Notes under the pieces: generated by a model
What the model was told of the DNA's origin: nothing
Database searches by the model: none
The model's input: the letters and a program-made list of their open reading frames with translations, nothing else
Made by a program: the position numbers and the translations under genes
In this document: positions 1 to 6,451 of the stretch, piece by piece
Layout: each line of letters starts with the position of its first letter
Numbering within the stretch: position 1 is the stretch's first letter
NCBI GenBank assembly: GCA_035310125.1
Contig: DATGEP010000067.1
Location: forward strand, 1-12,809
DNA: 12,809 nt
Reading direction: 5' to 3'
DNA from: DATGEP01 sp035310125
Lineage (GTDB): Bacteria > Chloroflexota > Ktedonobacteria > Ktedonobacterales > JADMIN01

Positions 1-1826
1 GGCACTTCGTTGTGCAGGTACTCGGCGTGCTTCGAGCTATGCAGCGGCACCATACCCAGGATGATCGGCACGGGAACCGGCCCGAACGACCGGAAGAATT
101 GCTCCAGAGGCTCCAGATCGTAGACGGGCTGGGTCATGATATATTGCGCGCCGGCATCCAGCTTGTGGCGCAGGCGGTGCAGCTCCAGGTCAGTCTCCGT
201 CAGGTGGGGATGTTGATGCTCGATCCCGGATTCATCGTGTTCGGGATCTTGCTCTCCGATGAGCTTGCGGCGCGTGCGCTCCCGAACAAGATCAATTGGC
301 TCGTCAGCCATATTGAGATTGAGAGCGGCGCCGATGTGGAAGCGCGCCGCCGCGCCAAGCGAGGCGCCCGCCGCATCGTGTCCCTCGTTCATGCCGCGCA
401 GCACCCTGATCAGGCCGACGGAGTCCACATCCCAGACGCCAGTAAGGTTGGGGTAGTTGCCGACACGAACGGGATCGCCGGTGAGGGCGAGCACGTTATG
501 GATGCCCAGGGCGTGCGCACCGAGCAGGTCGGACTGTATCGCCATCATGTTGCGGTCGCGGGTGGTGAAATGCACGATGGCTTCCAGGTCCAGGGAGTCG
601 CGGAACAGGCGCGCGAGCGCCAGGCAGCTCATGCGCACGCGGGCCATCGGACTGTCGGCGATATTGATGAACTGGACGCCGCGCGTCTTGAGATGGGCGG
701 CGCCGTCAAGGATCTTGCTGGGATTGAGACCTTTGGGCGGGTCAAGCTCGACGCTAACGACGAAGTTGCCCGCACGCAGCTCGCGCTCCAGCCCGGTTGA
801 CGGCTGCGAATCCACCGCATCACGTTCGTCATCGCGGGGAAATGTGACGGATGGCGCCGCGGATGTGGCATGCGCCGGCCAGAGGCGCGTGTCCTGCGCG
901 GGGAGGAAATCGGCGAGGGCGTCGCGCATGGCGGCGATGTGCGCGGGCGTGGTGCCGCAACAGCCGCCGATGAGGCGCGTGCCGGCGGCAGCGAACTGGC
1001 GGGCGTAGTCCGCGAAATAGCGCGGCGTGGAGACGTAGAGAAAGCGGTTCTCGACGCGCATGGGCAGGCCGGCATTGGGCAGGGCGGAGAGGAAGACGCG
1101 CGCGGCGGTATCCGCGCCCCGCTCGCGCAGGGTGGCCGCCATCTCCTCGACGGCGTCCAGCGTGCCGGCGGGACCGATGCTGCAATTGACGCCGGCCACA
1201 TCCACGCCGAGGTCTAGCAGCGCGGCCATCGTGGCGGACGGGGTATCGCCGGAGACGGACTGGCCATCTTCAGCGAAGGTCATCTGCGCGACGAGGGGTA
1301 GACCGCTGACGGAGCGGGCGGCCAGAACGGCCTGTCGCAGCTCGACCAGATTGCCGAAGGTTTCGAGAATGATGAGGTCGGAGCCGCCTTCGACAAGTCC
1401 TTCGATCTGCTCGACAAAGAGCGCGCGCAGGGCGCTGAGTCGCTGCTCGTCATCGGCGGCGGAGGGTGCGAGGAGCTGCCCCGATGGGCCAACGGCGCCG
1501 GCAATGAAGACGGTCTGTCCGGCGATTTCGCGTGCCTCGCGGGCAAGCTGTGCGGCGGCACGATTGATCTGCCTTGCGCGAGCATCCAGGCCATACGCGG
1601 CGAGCTTGGCGGCGTTGGCGCCGAAGGTATTGGTCTCGATAACCTGGGCGCCCGCGCGAATGTAGTCGCGGTGGATGCCCTGCACGAGGCCGGGGTCGGT
1701 GAGGGTCAATTCGTCGAAACAGCGGTTGTGCATGCTTTCGGGCGCGCGGGCGAAGAGCATGGTGCCCATCGCGCCGTCGCAGAGCAGGGGTCCCTGTCGC
1801 AGGCGGTCGAGAAAAGGCTCACTCAT
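1..1826 (-). CDS. Bifunctional homocysteine S-methyltransferase / 5,10-methylenetetrahydrofolate reductase (YitJ-type), 3' end cut by window edge
   Basis: About 608 residues are visible from ATG 1824-1826, preceded by AGGAG (1835-1839) at 8 nt. The N-terminal half is a Pfam-type homocysteine S-methyltransferase barrel: GAMGT near the start, NCSIGP with Cys215, and GGCCGTTP with Cys289-Cys290, the three expected zinc thiolates. After a linker (about residues 306-345) comes a MetF-like reductase domain, with VELDPPKG at its first strand, LALTGDP, and a C-terminal TQPVYD. The reductase makes 5-methyl-THF using flavin; the first domain methylates homocysteine to methionine. Direct channelling between them is only inferred. 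The last 50-70 residues should lie beyond base 1. A charged, His-rich stretch of about 36 residues (509-544) interrupts the reductase and is unusual. It is the third gene of the fchA-folD run, 187 nt after folD. Identity is very likely; the methyl donor used by the first domain is not certain. Confidence 0.93.
   Translation of the reverse strand, partial: MSEPFLDRLRQGPLLCDGAMGTMLFARAPESMHNRCFDELTLTDPGLVQGIHRDYIRAGAQVIETNTFGANAAKLAAYGLDARARQINRAAAQLAREAREIAGQTVFIAGAVGPSGQLLAPSAADDEQRLSALRALFVEQIEGLVEGGSDLIILETFGNLVELRQAVLAARSVSGLPLVAQMTFAEDGQSVSGDTPSATMAALLDLGVDVAGVNCSIGPAGTLDAVEEMAATLRERGADTAARVFLSALPNAGLPMRVENRFLYVSTPRYFADYARQFAAAGTRLIGGCCGTTPAHIAAMRDALADFLPAQDTRLWPAHATSAAPSVTFPRDDERDAVDSQPSTGLERELRAGNFVVSVELDPPKGLNPSKILDGAAHLKTRGVQFINIADSPMARVRMSCLALARLFRDSLDLEAIVHFTTRDRNMMAIQSDLLGAHALGIHNVLALTGDPVRVGNYPNLTGVWDVDSVGLIRVLRGMNEGHDAAGASLGAAARFHIGAALNLNMADEPIDLVRERTRRKLIGEQDPEHDESGIEHQHPHLTETDLELHRLRHKLDAGAQYIMTQPVYDLEPLEQFFRSFGPVPVPIILGMVPLHSSKHAEYLHNEV
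195..302 (-). other. His/Glu-rich insertion inside the MTHFR domain
   Basis: Residues about 509-544 lie between the strand ending ALNLN and the helix starting TDLELHRL. In typical MetF proteins these are joined by a short loop. The extra segment includes RTRRKLIGEQ and GIEHQHPHL and is rich in Arg, Glu, Asp and His. The frame is intact on both sides, so it is a real insertion and not a frameshift pair. Its function is unknown; surface metal binding or a partner contact are guesses. Confidence 0.6.
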
Positions 1827-1918
1827 GGGTTCGGCTCCTCGTGATGGTGTTACAGCAAACCCGCGTATCCTGCCGGCTGTATGCCCGGGCCATCAATGGC
1901 TGGCGCACGGGGCGTAGT

Positions 1919-1930
1919 GGGCTGAAGCCC
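1919..1930. repeat. Small palindrome in the folD-YitJ gap
   Basis: GGGC-TGAA-GCCC forms a short 4-bp hairpin in the 187-nt gap (1827-2013) between folD and the methyltransferase/MTHFR gene. It lacks a U-run on the minus strand, so it is not a convincing intrinsic terminator. The rest of the gap is G+C-rich and I see no clear promoter, so read-through from folD is plausible. Confidence 0.35.
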
Positions 1931-2013
1931 TGCCGTTTTCTCCAGGCGTCTGCACGAGTTTGGTGTTAGGAGCGCGGCGTCTTCGGCGCGCGGGCGGATC
2001 ACAGTCCAAGTCA

Positions 2014-2874
2014 TTATACGTCGCTGCGCCAGAGGTTTTGGGCGAGTAGTGTTTGTTTGAGCAGCATGAGATTGGTAAGCTGGCCAACACCGCCTGGCAC
2101 GGGGGTGAGGGCGCCGGCTACTTCGGCCACGGTCTCGAAGGCGACATCGCCGGTGATGGTGCCGTCCTCACGCACATTGATGCCCACATCTATCACCGTC
2201 GCGCCGGGTTTGACCATGCTGGCGGTGATGAGGCCAGGCTTGCCGGCTGCCGCAACGAGCACATCTGCCTGGCGTGTCCACGCGGCGAGATCGCGCGTGT
2301 AGATGTGGCAGACGGTGACGGTGGCGTCACGGTGCAGCAGGAGAAAGGCGAGCGGCTTGCCGACGACGTTGCTGGCGCCGACGACGACGACACGCTTGCC
2401 GGCAAGAGGGATGCGTGAGCGATCGAGGATTTCCAGCACGGCGGCACAGGTGGACGGGACGAAGCTGGGCAGCCGCAGGAAGAGGTTACCGGCGCTGCGC
2501 AGGCTGATGCCGTCTACGTCTTTGCGCGGATCAATGGCCTCCGCCACAGTGCGCTGCGAGAGATGCGGCGGCAGGGGAAGCTGCATGAGGATGCCCTGCA
2601 CGGCGTCATCGGCGTTAAGTGCTTCGATGCAGGCGCGCAGCCCGGCGTCATCCACATCGTCGGAGAGTGCGATGACGGATGTCTCCACGCCGATCGCGCC
2701 GGATATGCGGATGAGGTTGCTGGTATACACGGCAGAGGCGGGGTCATTGCCGACGCGCACGATCGCGAGGCCAGCGGCGCGCCCTATGCGCTCGCGGTAC
2801 TCGGTGGCCAGCGATATGAGGTCGGTTTGAACGTCGCGGGCGAGCCGCCGTCCGTCAAGTAGCTGCGCGGGCAT
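2014..2874 (-). CDS. folD: FolD, methylenetetrahydrofolate dehydrogenase lacking the cyclohydrolase lysine
   Basis: 286 residues, the usual FolD length. FolD normally oxidises 5,10-methylene-THF with NADP+ and hydrolyses methenyl-THF to 10-formyl-THF. The fold markers are clear: VGNDPAS, QLPLP with Gln98, DPRKDVDG with Asp121, the Rossmann turn GASNVVGKP, and a C-terminal PVPGGVG. The YxxxK active-site motif reads Tyr50-Thr-Ser-Asn-Leu54 (codon CTC at 2713-2715), so the general-base lysine is missing. The PCTPxG stretch is PSTCAA (140-145), and PVPGGVGPMT has Gln for Pro. In the human enzyme, replacing the equivalent Lys56 abolishes cyclohydrolase but can spare dehydrogenase. With fchA 41 nt upstream, this is probably a dehydrogenase-only FolD. 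GGGGGTG (2879-2885) four nt before the ATG is the likely ribosome-binding site. The stop is TAA. Confidence 0.92.
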   Translation of the reverse strand: MPAQLLDGRRLARDVQTDLISLATEYRERIGRAAGLAIVRVGNDPASAVYTSNLIRISGAIGVETSVIALSDDVDDAGLRACIEALNADDAVQGILMQLPLPPHLSQRTVAEAIDPRKDVDGISLRSAGNLFLRLPSFVPSTCAAVLEILDRSRIPLAGKRVVVVGASNVVGKPLAFLLLHRDATVTVCHIYTRDLAAWTRQADVLVAAAGKPGLITASMVKPGATVIDVGINVREDGTITGDVAFETVAEVAGALTPVPGGVGQLTNLMLLKQTLLAQNLWRSDV

Positions 2875-2878
2875 ACCG

Positions 2879-2910
2879 CACCCCCGGCCCCTCTCCCAGT
2901 GGGAGAGGAG
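2879..2910. repeat. Dispersed-type palindromic repeat between fchA and folD
   Basis: CCTCTCCC (2890-2897), loop AGT, GGGAGAGG (2901-2908) is a perfect 8-bp hairpin, joined to a C-run that reads GGGGCCGGGGGTG on the minus strand. From memory this matches a repeat type seen between genes in many unrelated bacteria, recognisable in spurious translations as PLPLGEGPGVR, and that peptide occurs here in a minus-strand frame. Its minus-strand end supplies the GGGGGTG just before the folD start codon. Confidence 0.6.
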
Positions 2911-2915
2911 TGAAA

Positions 2916-3545
2916 CTAGCCGCCCATGCGGGCGTGAACGGCGGCCATCGTGCGCTCGCGCAGGGCGGCAGCCTCCTCCTCGTAGCGCGCTTTCGCGGCG
3001 CGAGCTTCAGTCGCGGCGACTTCGTCACGCAGCAGGACGACGTTGGCGAGCACATTCAGGCCAGCGGCACGAACGGCGGCCTCGCCGAGCAGCGCGGCAC
3101 AGCCAGCATCGCTGGCGACGGTGGGGTTGCCGGAAGCGGCGGCTTCTTCCGCGAGGGACAGCACCCGGCACCCGACAGCCATCATACGCAGGGGCGGCTG
3201 CATAGCGGCATGCAGGGTGGACTGGATGACAGCGTCACGGTATGTCTTCTCGTCGCCGGTCGCCTTCGGGAGCTTGTAGGCGGCAGAGACGACGGCATAG
3301 GCGCGGGCGTCGTCCTCGGCGAGAGCAAGCAGCTCGGCGCGGGCGGCGCGGGCGGCGGCGATGAGTGTGCGCATGGGGTCTTCGACGGTGGCGAAGCGTG
3401 GGCGCCCAACCGTGAGCTGCGCAACCATCTCGGCCAGCGCGGCGGCGAGTGCGCCGGCAAGCGCGCTGGCGGCGCCGCCACCGGGCGCGGGTGCGCTAGA
3501 TCCCAATGCCTCAAGAAAGTCGCTGATTGTCTGTTCGCCTGCCAT
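2916..3545 (-). CDS. fchA: FchA-type methenyltetrahydrofolate cyclohydrolase / formimidoyl-THF cyclodeaminase
   Basis: 209 residues from ATG 3543-3545, an all-helical protein of the FTCD C-terminal (cyclodeaminase/cyclohydrolase) family. Family marks are the N-terminal SAPAPGGGAASALAGALAAAL segment (PGGG at 21-24), EDDARAY followed by AYKLPKAT, and NPTVASDAGCAAL. Such proteins convert 5,10-methenyl-THF to 10-formyl-THF, or release ammonia from formimino-THF. No histidine-degradation genes are nearby, and the partner FolD lacks its cyclohydrolase lysine, so the cyclohydrolase role is favoured. An in-frame ATG at 3578 would add 11 residues, but AGGAG (3551-3555) sits 5 nt before ATG 3545, and family members start here. 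It is the first gene of the fchA-folD-YitJ run and follows a long structured leader. The stop is TAG. Confidence 0.9.
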   Translation of the reverse strand: MAGEQTISDFLEALGSSAPAPGGGAASALAGALAAALAEMVAQLTVGRPRFATVEDPMRTLIAAARAARAELLALAEDDARAYAVVSAAYKLPKATGDEKTYRDAVIQSTLHAAMQPPLRMMAVGCRVLSLAEEAAASGNPTVASDAGCAALLGEAAVRAAGLNVLANVVLLRDEVAATEARAAKARYEEEAAALRERTMAAVHARMGG

Positions 3546-3679
3546 GCTCGCTCCTACCGCCAACCGAACACTCGTCATGCTATCTCTGTCAGGATGTGGC
3601 TCGCCTTCCAGTGGCGAGCGCGCCGTCGGGCCGCGGCCCGACAGGATAGCCTACCACCTTCCAGCGCGTGCTGGCGCCG
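3546..3679 (-). promoter_or_regulatory. Structured 5' leader of the one-carbon operon (candidate cis-regulatory RNA)
   Basis: On the minus strand, GCTATCCTGTC (3650-3640) pairs with GACAG-A-GATAGC (3590-3579): 11 bp with one bulged A. The loop it closes holds two hairpins: a perfect 18-bp palindrome (3642-3625; its outer GAC/GTC competes with the closing helix) and GCTCGCC/GGCGAGC (3619-3613 with 3605-3599, 7-nt loop). A further CCAGC/GCTGG hairpin (3674-3661) lies upstream. The arm GCTCGC (3619-3614) can alternatively pair with GCGAGC (3551-3546), which lies between the fchA Shine-Dalgarno and ATG. This could be a translational switch. It matches no riboswitch class I recognise. The region also contains two direct copies of CTGGAAGG-N8/9-ATCCTG about 52 bp apart, so a DNA repeat is an alternative. 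Confidence 0.45.
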
Positions 3680-3685
3680 CATCGC

Positions 3686-3691
3686 ATTGTA
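3686..3691 (-). promoter_or_regulatory. Candidate -10 element for fchA operon
   Basis: TACAAT on the minus strand, one mismatch from the sigma70 -10 consensus, placing the start near 3679. No good -35 lies 16-18 nt upstream. It is divergent from, and about 15 bp away from, the prfB -35, so the two promoters would share DNA. Confidence 0.35.
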
Positions 3692-3706
3692 CCATCCAAT
3701 AGCGGC

Positions 3707-3736
3707 TTGACGTGAGGGGCCACGGCGCAATATCAT
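3707..3736 (+). promoter_or_regulatory. Sigma70-type promoter of prfB, predicted leaderless start
   Basis: TTGACG (3707-3712) and TATCAT (3731-3736), each 5 of 6 to consensus, are 18 bp apart. The standard +1 position is base 3743, the A of the prfB ATG. No Shine-Dalgarno precedes that ATG, which fits a leaderless transcript. Confidence 0.6.
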
Positions 3737-3742
3737 GCGGAT

Positions 3743-4856
3743 ATGAGTGAGTTACTTTCGCATATCGAAGACCTGCGGCGCCGTGTAGATGAAGTGACGG
3801 TGCATCTTTGACCTGGCTGACAAGAAACGTCAGCTAGCAGCAATCGAACAGGAATCGCTGGCCCCTGACTTCTACGCCGACCGCGCGCGCGCGCAGCGGC
3901 AGATGCAGACCGCGAGCCACCTGCGCGACGAAGTGACGGCGTGGGAATCGCTGGCGGCGCGGCTGACTGATCTGCACGAGCTGGCAGGCATGCTAGGAGA
4001 CGCCTCAGACGCCGATCTGGAGGCGGAGATACGTGTGTCGGTGGATGACATCGAAAAGGAGTTGGAGAAGCGGCGCTTCCAACTGCTCCTGAGCGGTGAA
4101 CACGACGCCAAATCAGCTATCGTTTCCATCCACGCGGGCAACGGCGGCACCGATGCACAGGATTGGGTGCAGATACTCCAGCGCGCCTACATGCGATGGG
4201 CGGAGTCGCATGGCTACACCGTCGAGCTACTGGATGAGATGCCCGGTGAAGAGGCGGGCATCAAGAGTACGACGTTTAGCGTGTCGGGGCCGTACGCCTA
4301 CGGCTACTTGCGCGGCGAGGCTGGGGCGCACCGCCTGATTCGTCTCTCGCCATTCGACGCGGCGCACCGCCGGCAGACCTCGTTCGCCAAAGTCGAGGTG
4401 ATGCCTGACATCGGCGACGATCCGATTGAGATTACGATCCGGCCCGAAGACCTGGAGATTGACACCTTCCGCGCGACGGGCAAGGGCGGCCAGCATATCA
4501 ACAAGACGGACTCGGCGGTGCGCATGCGCCACAAGCCGACGGGACTGGTGGTGACCTGCCAGAACGAACGGTCGCAGATCCAGAACCGCGAGCTGGCGCT
4601 GCGTGTGCTGAAGTCGCGGCTCTATGAGCTGCAGATCGAGGAGCGCGAGCGCGAGGCGGCGCGGCTGAAGGGCGCGCATGTGGAGGCGGACTTCGGCAAC
4701 CAGATTCGCACCGTGACGATCCACCCCTATAGCCTGGTGAAAGACCACCGGACTGGCGCGGAGCAGGGCGACACGGCGAGCTACCTCAACGGCGAGCTCG
4801 ACCGCTTCATTCAGGCGAACCTGACGGCGCGCGCGGGTGAAGCGGCAACGGTGTAG
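3743..4856 (+). CDS. prfB: Peptide chain release factor 2 with programmed +1 frameshift
   Basis: RF2 releases peptides at UGA and UAA stop codons. ATG 3743 opens a 22-codon frame ending CTT TGA (3806-3811) followed by C. Skipping one T moves reading to GAC at 3810 and gives a 370-residue protein, normal for RF2. The anticodon-like tripeptide SPF is at 202-204 and the peptidyl-transferase GGQ at 248-250 (bases 4485-4493, PrmC-methylated Gln in the family). This SPF distinguishes RF2 from RF1 (PxT). The segment before the slip site has only a weak internal Shine-Dalgarno (GGTG). Low RF2 should favour slippage and raise synthesis, the known autoregulatory loop. It is divergent from fchA and its stop is TAG, which RF2 itself does not read. 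A later ATG start at 3903 would lose the N-terminal domain and is not needed. Confidence 0.96.
3806..3812 (+). promoter_or_regulatory. prfB programmed frameshift site
   Basis: CTT TGA C: in-frame UGA after a slippery CUU codon, with C as the unfavourable base after the stop, exactly as in most bacterial prfB genes. Reading moves +1 to GAC. Confidence 0.95.
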
Positions 4857-5055
4857 GATTCGGAATTTACCACGGAGAGGCACAGAGGAGCGATAGAGGG
4901 ACCTGTCTCCTTGCCGCTCTGGTCCGCGCGGCGCATGTCCTTGCATCAATCCATTGTCCGCTTTGCCGTGCCGTTGCGTTGGAATAGATGAGAGTCGTCG
5001 AAACGGCAGCGGCGTAGCGGGATCCTGACGCTGGCTGTGAAGAAAGGACGATGGC

Positions 5056-5649
5056 GTGTCCGAGGACCATCGCACCATCGCCCAGGGAGACACGACGCCA
5101 CACGACGAGGTGGCGCTCATCCAGGCTGCCCAGCGCGATCTCGCTGCATTCGGACCGCTCTACGCTCGCTATGTGGACCGGATCTACACGTATTTGTGTA
5201 CGCGCATGGGTACGGCGCGGTCGAATGATGCCGCCGACCTAACCCAACAGGTGTTTCTGCGGGCGCTCGATGCCCTACCACGTTACCAGCCACGTGAGGG
5301 TGTTTCGGTAGCCGCGTGGCTCTTCCGCATAGCGCGCAACGCCGCGACCGACTGGCAGCGGCGTGAGCGTCCAACACTATCCTGGGAGGCCGTGCCTGAA
5401 GAGATGCACCCCCAGACGCTCGAGACCGCCGAAAGCATCGTGGTGCGGCGCGACGAGATTGCGGAAGCGCGGCGCCTGCTGGCCGGGCTGGATGACGAGG
5501 CACGCGAGGCCATCGTCCTACGCTTCACGGCCCAGCTTACCCTGGCCGAGATTGGCGCGGTGCTTGGCATCAGCGAGGACGCCGCGCGCAAGCGGATCAC
5601 CCGTACACTGCACGCCTTGAAGGAGCGCTACCATGACGACACCGCCTGA
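5056..5649 (+). CDS. ECF-type RNA polymerase sigma factor
   Basis: 197 residues from GTG 5056; AGGA (5045-5048) is 7 nt upstream. An ATG at 5051 is in another frame and too close to the Shine-Dalgarno. Sigma region 2 spans about 32-103 (core-binding FGPLYARYVDRIYTYL, then DAADLTQQVFLRAL and WLFRIARNAATDW for -10 recognition). Region 4 spans about 141-190, with the helix-turn-helix LTLAEIGAVLGISEDAARKRI for -35 recognition. There is no region 1.1 or 3, as expected for the extracytoplasmic-function group. It overlaps the next gene by 17 nt, so the two are co-translated and the second is the natural candidate for its anti-sigma or sensor. The 199-nt gap before it (4857-5055) shows no promoter I trust. 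Target genes are unknown. Confidence 0.92.
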   Translation: MSEDHRTIAQGDTTPHDEVALIQAAQRDLAAFGPLYARYVDRIYTYLCTRMGTARSNDAADLTQQVFLRALDALPRYQPREGVSVAAWLFRIARNAATDWQRRERPTLSWEAVPEEMHPQTLETAESIVVRRDEIAEARRLLAGLDDEAREAIVLRFTAQLTLAEIGAVLGISEDAARKRITRTLHALKERYHDDTA

Positions 5650-6451
5650 GCGCTATACTGACCTGGCCGACGTAATGGAAGTTGATGATCTCGCTCTGGC
5701 TCGCCTTGTCGGCCATCTCGACCGGGCGCTGCGAGCGCGTACGGCGCCGCCGCAGGTACATACCATGCTGGAGCGGTTGCTGCAACAGCGCATCGGCGCC
5801 CAACCGGCGCTCGTGCATATCCTACCGCAAGCGCCGGCAACCTTGTCGCGCCGGGACGCGCTGAAGGCGGGCGCGGCCAGCATGGCGTTTTTGTTCACCC
5901 TCAGCCACGGCGGTCCTGCCATGGCTGCCGAGCTTGGCCGTCTCGTGCAGGAGGGACCGATGACCAGCACTCGGCTGGTGGGCATCTTGCAAGCTGAGCG
6001 GGCAAAATGGAATGCGCTGCTGGCCCAGATTGGTCCTGATCGCATGGAGGAGCCGGGCGTGGAGGGAACGTGGTCGGCAAAGGAGATTGTCGCGCACCTC
6101 ACCTGGTACGAGGGCAGGATCGTAGAAGGCGCGCGACAAGTCATGGGCACGGGAACGTTCACCCGGCCTCAGGGCGGGCTGACGGGGCTAGGGATGGACG
6201 AGCGCAACGCCCGCATTGCCGAGGAGAGCCGTGCGCGCTCCGTGAGCGACGTGCTCGCGGAAGCGGATCAGGTCTTCGGCCAAGTCGTCTCTCTTGTCGC
6301 GGCTGTCCCGCAAGACGTCCTGAACGATTCGCATCTTCTGGGGCTTCCCAACGATCTTGTGCCCTGGATGGCCGTGGCGAACAACTCCTACGCGCATTAT
6401 CGCGAGCATGAGCAGGCTATCCAGGCGTGGCTGGGACGAAAGACAACGTAG
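5633..6451 (+). CDS. Putative sigma-partner protein: N-terminal cytoplasmic region, internal Tat-like segment, DinB-like domain
   Basis: 272 residues, ATG 5633 with AAGGAG 7 nt upstream inside the sigma gene. Three parts can be seen. Residues 1-70 are soluble and helical (DDLALARLVGHLDRAL), resembling in position a short anti-sigma domain. Residues 72-99 are LSRRDALKAG followed by a hydrophobic stretch and AMAA, a twin-arginine-like signal or anchor that is unusual in being internal. Residues 110-272 look like a DinB/ClbS-type four-helix bundle (TWSAKEIVAHLTWYE), with His155, His255 and His259 placed like the metal triad of DinB proteins. The overlap with the sigma factor suggests it binds or controls it, with the DinB-like domain perhaps outside the membrane. 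That role is inference. The stop is TAG. Confidence 0.75.
   Translation: MTTPPERYTDLADVMEVDDLALARLVGHLDRALRARTAPPQVHTMLERLLQQRIGAQPALVHILPQAPATLSRRDALKAGAASMAFLFTLSHGGPAMAAELGRLVQEGPMTSTRLVGILQAERAKWNALLAQIGPDRMEEPGVEGTWSAKEIVAHLTWYEGRIVEGARQVMGTGTFTRPQGGLTGLGMDERNARIAEESRARSVSDVLAEADQVFGQVVSLVAAVPQDVLNDSHLLGLPNDLVPWMAVANNSYAHYREHEQAIQAWLGRKTT
5949..5962 (+). promoter_or_regulatory. Internal in-frame ribosome-binding site and ATG
   Basis: AGGAGG (5949-5954), 5 nt, then ATG (5960-5962), codon 110 of the 272-residue gene and exactly where the DinB-like domain begins. A separate soluble 163-residue product could be made without the N-terminal and Tat-like parts. The bases also encode VQEGPM, so chance is possible. 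Confidence 0.4.

Noticed and set aside
12..800. 262-codon plus-strand open frame
   Set aside because: It is antisense to the MTHFR domain, which is clearly the coding frame.
3546..3578. Earlier fchA start at ATG 3578
   Set aside because: It has no Shine-Dalgarno and lies before the family start; ATG 3545 has AGGAG at 5 nt.
3743..3811. prfB as a pseudogene because of the early in-frame TGA
   Set aside because: The TGA lies in the canonical CTT TGA C context at codon 23, and the downstream frame is intact to a full-length RF2, so it is programmed frameshifting.
4863..4890. CACGGAGAGGCACAGAGG-like repeat after prfB, and a related stretch near 7965-7996
   Set aside because: It resembles CACGGAG/CACAGAG-type intergenic debris seen in other genomes, but the two copies share too little to call a repeat family.
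4981..4999. ECF autoregulatory promoter (GGAAT and CGTC) before the sigma gene
   Set aside because: The spacing between the two elements is about 10-11 nt, too short for ECF promoters.
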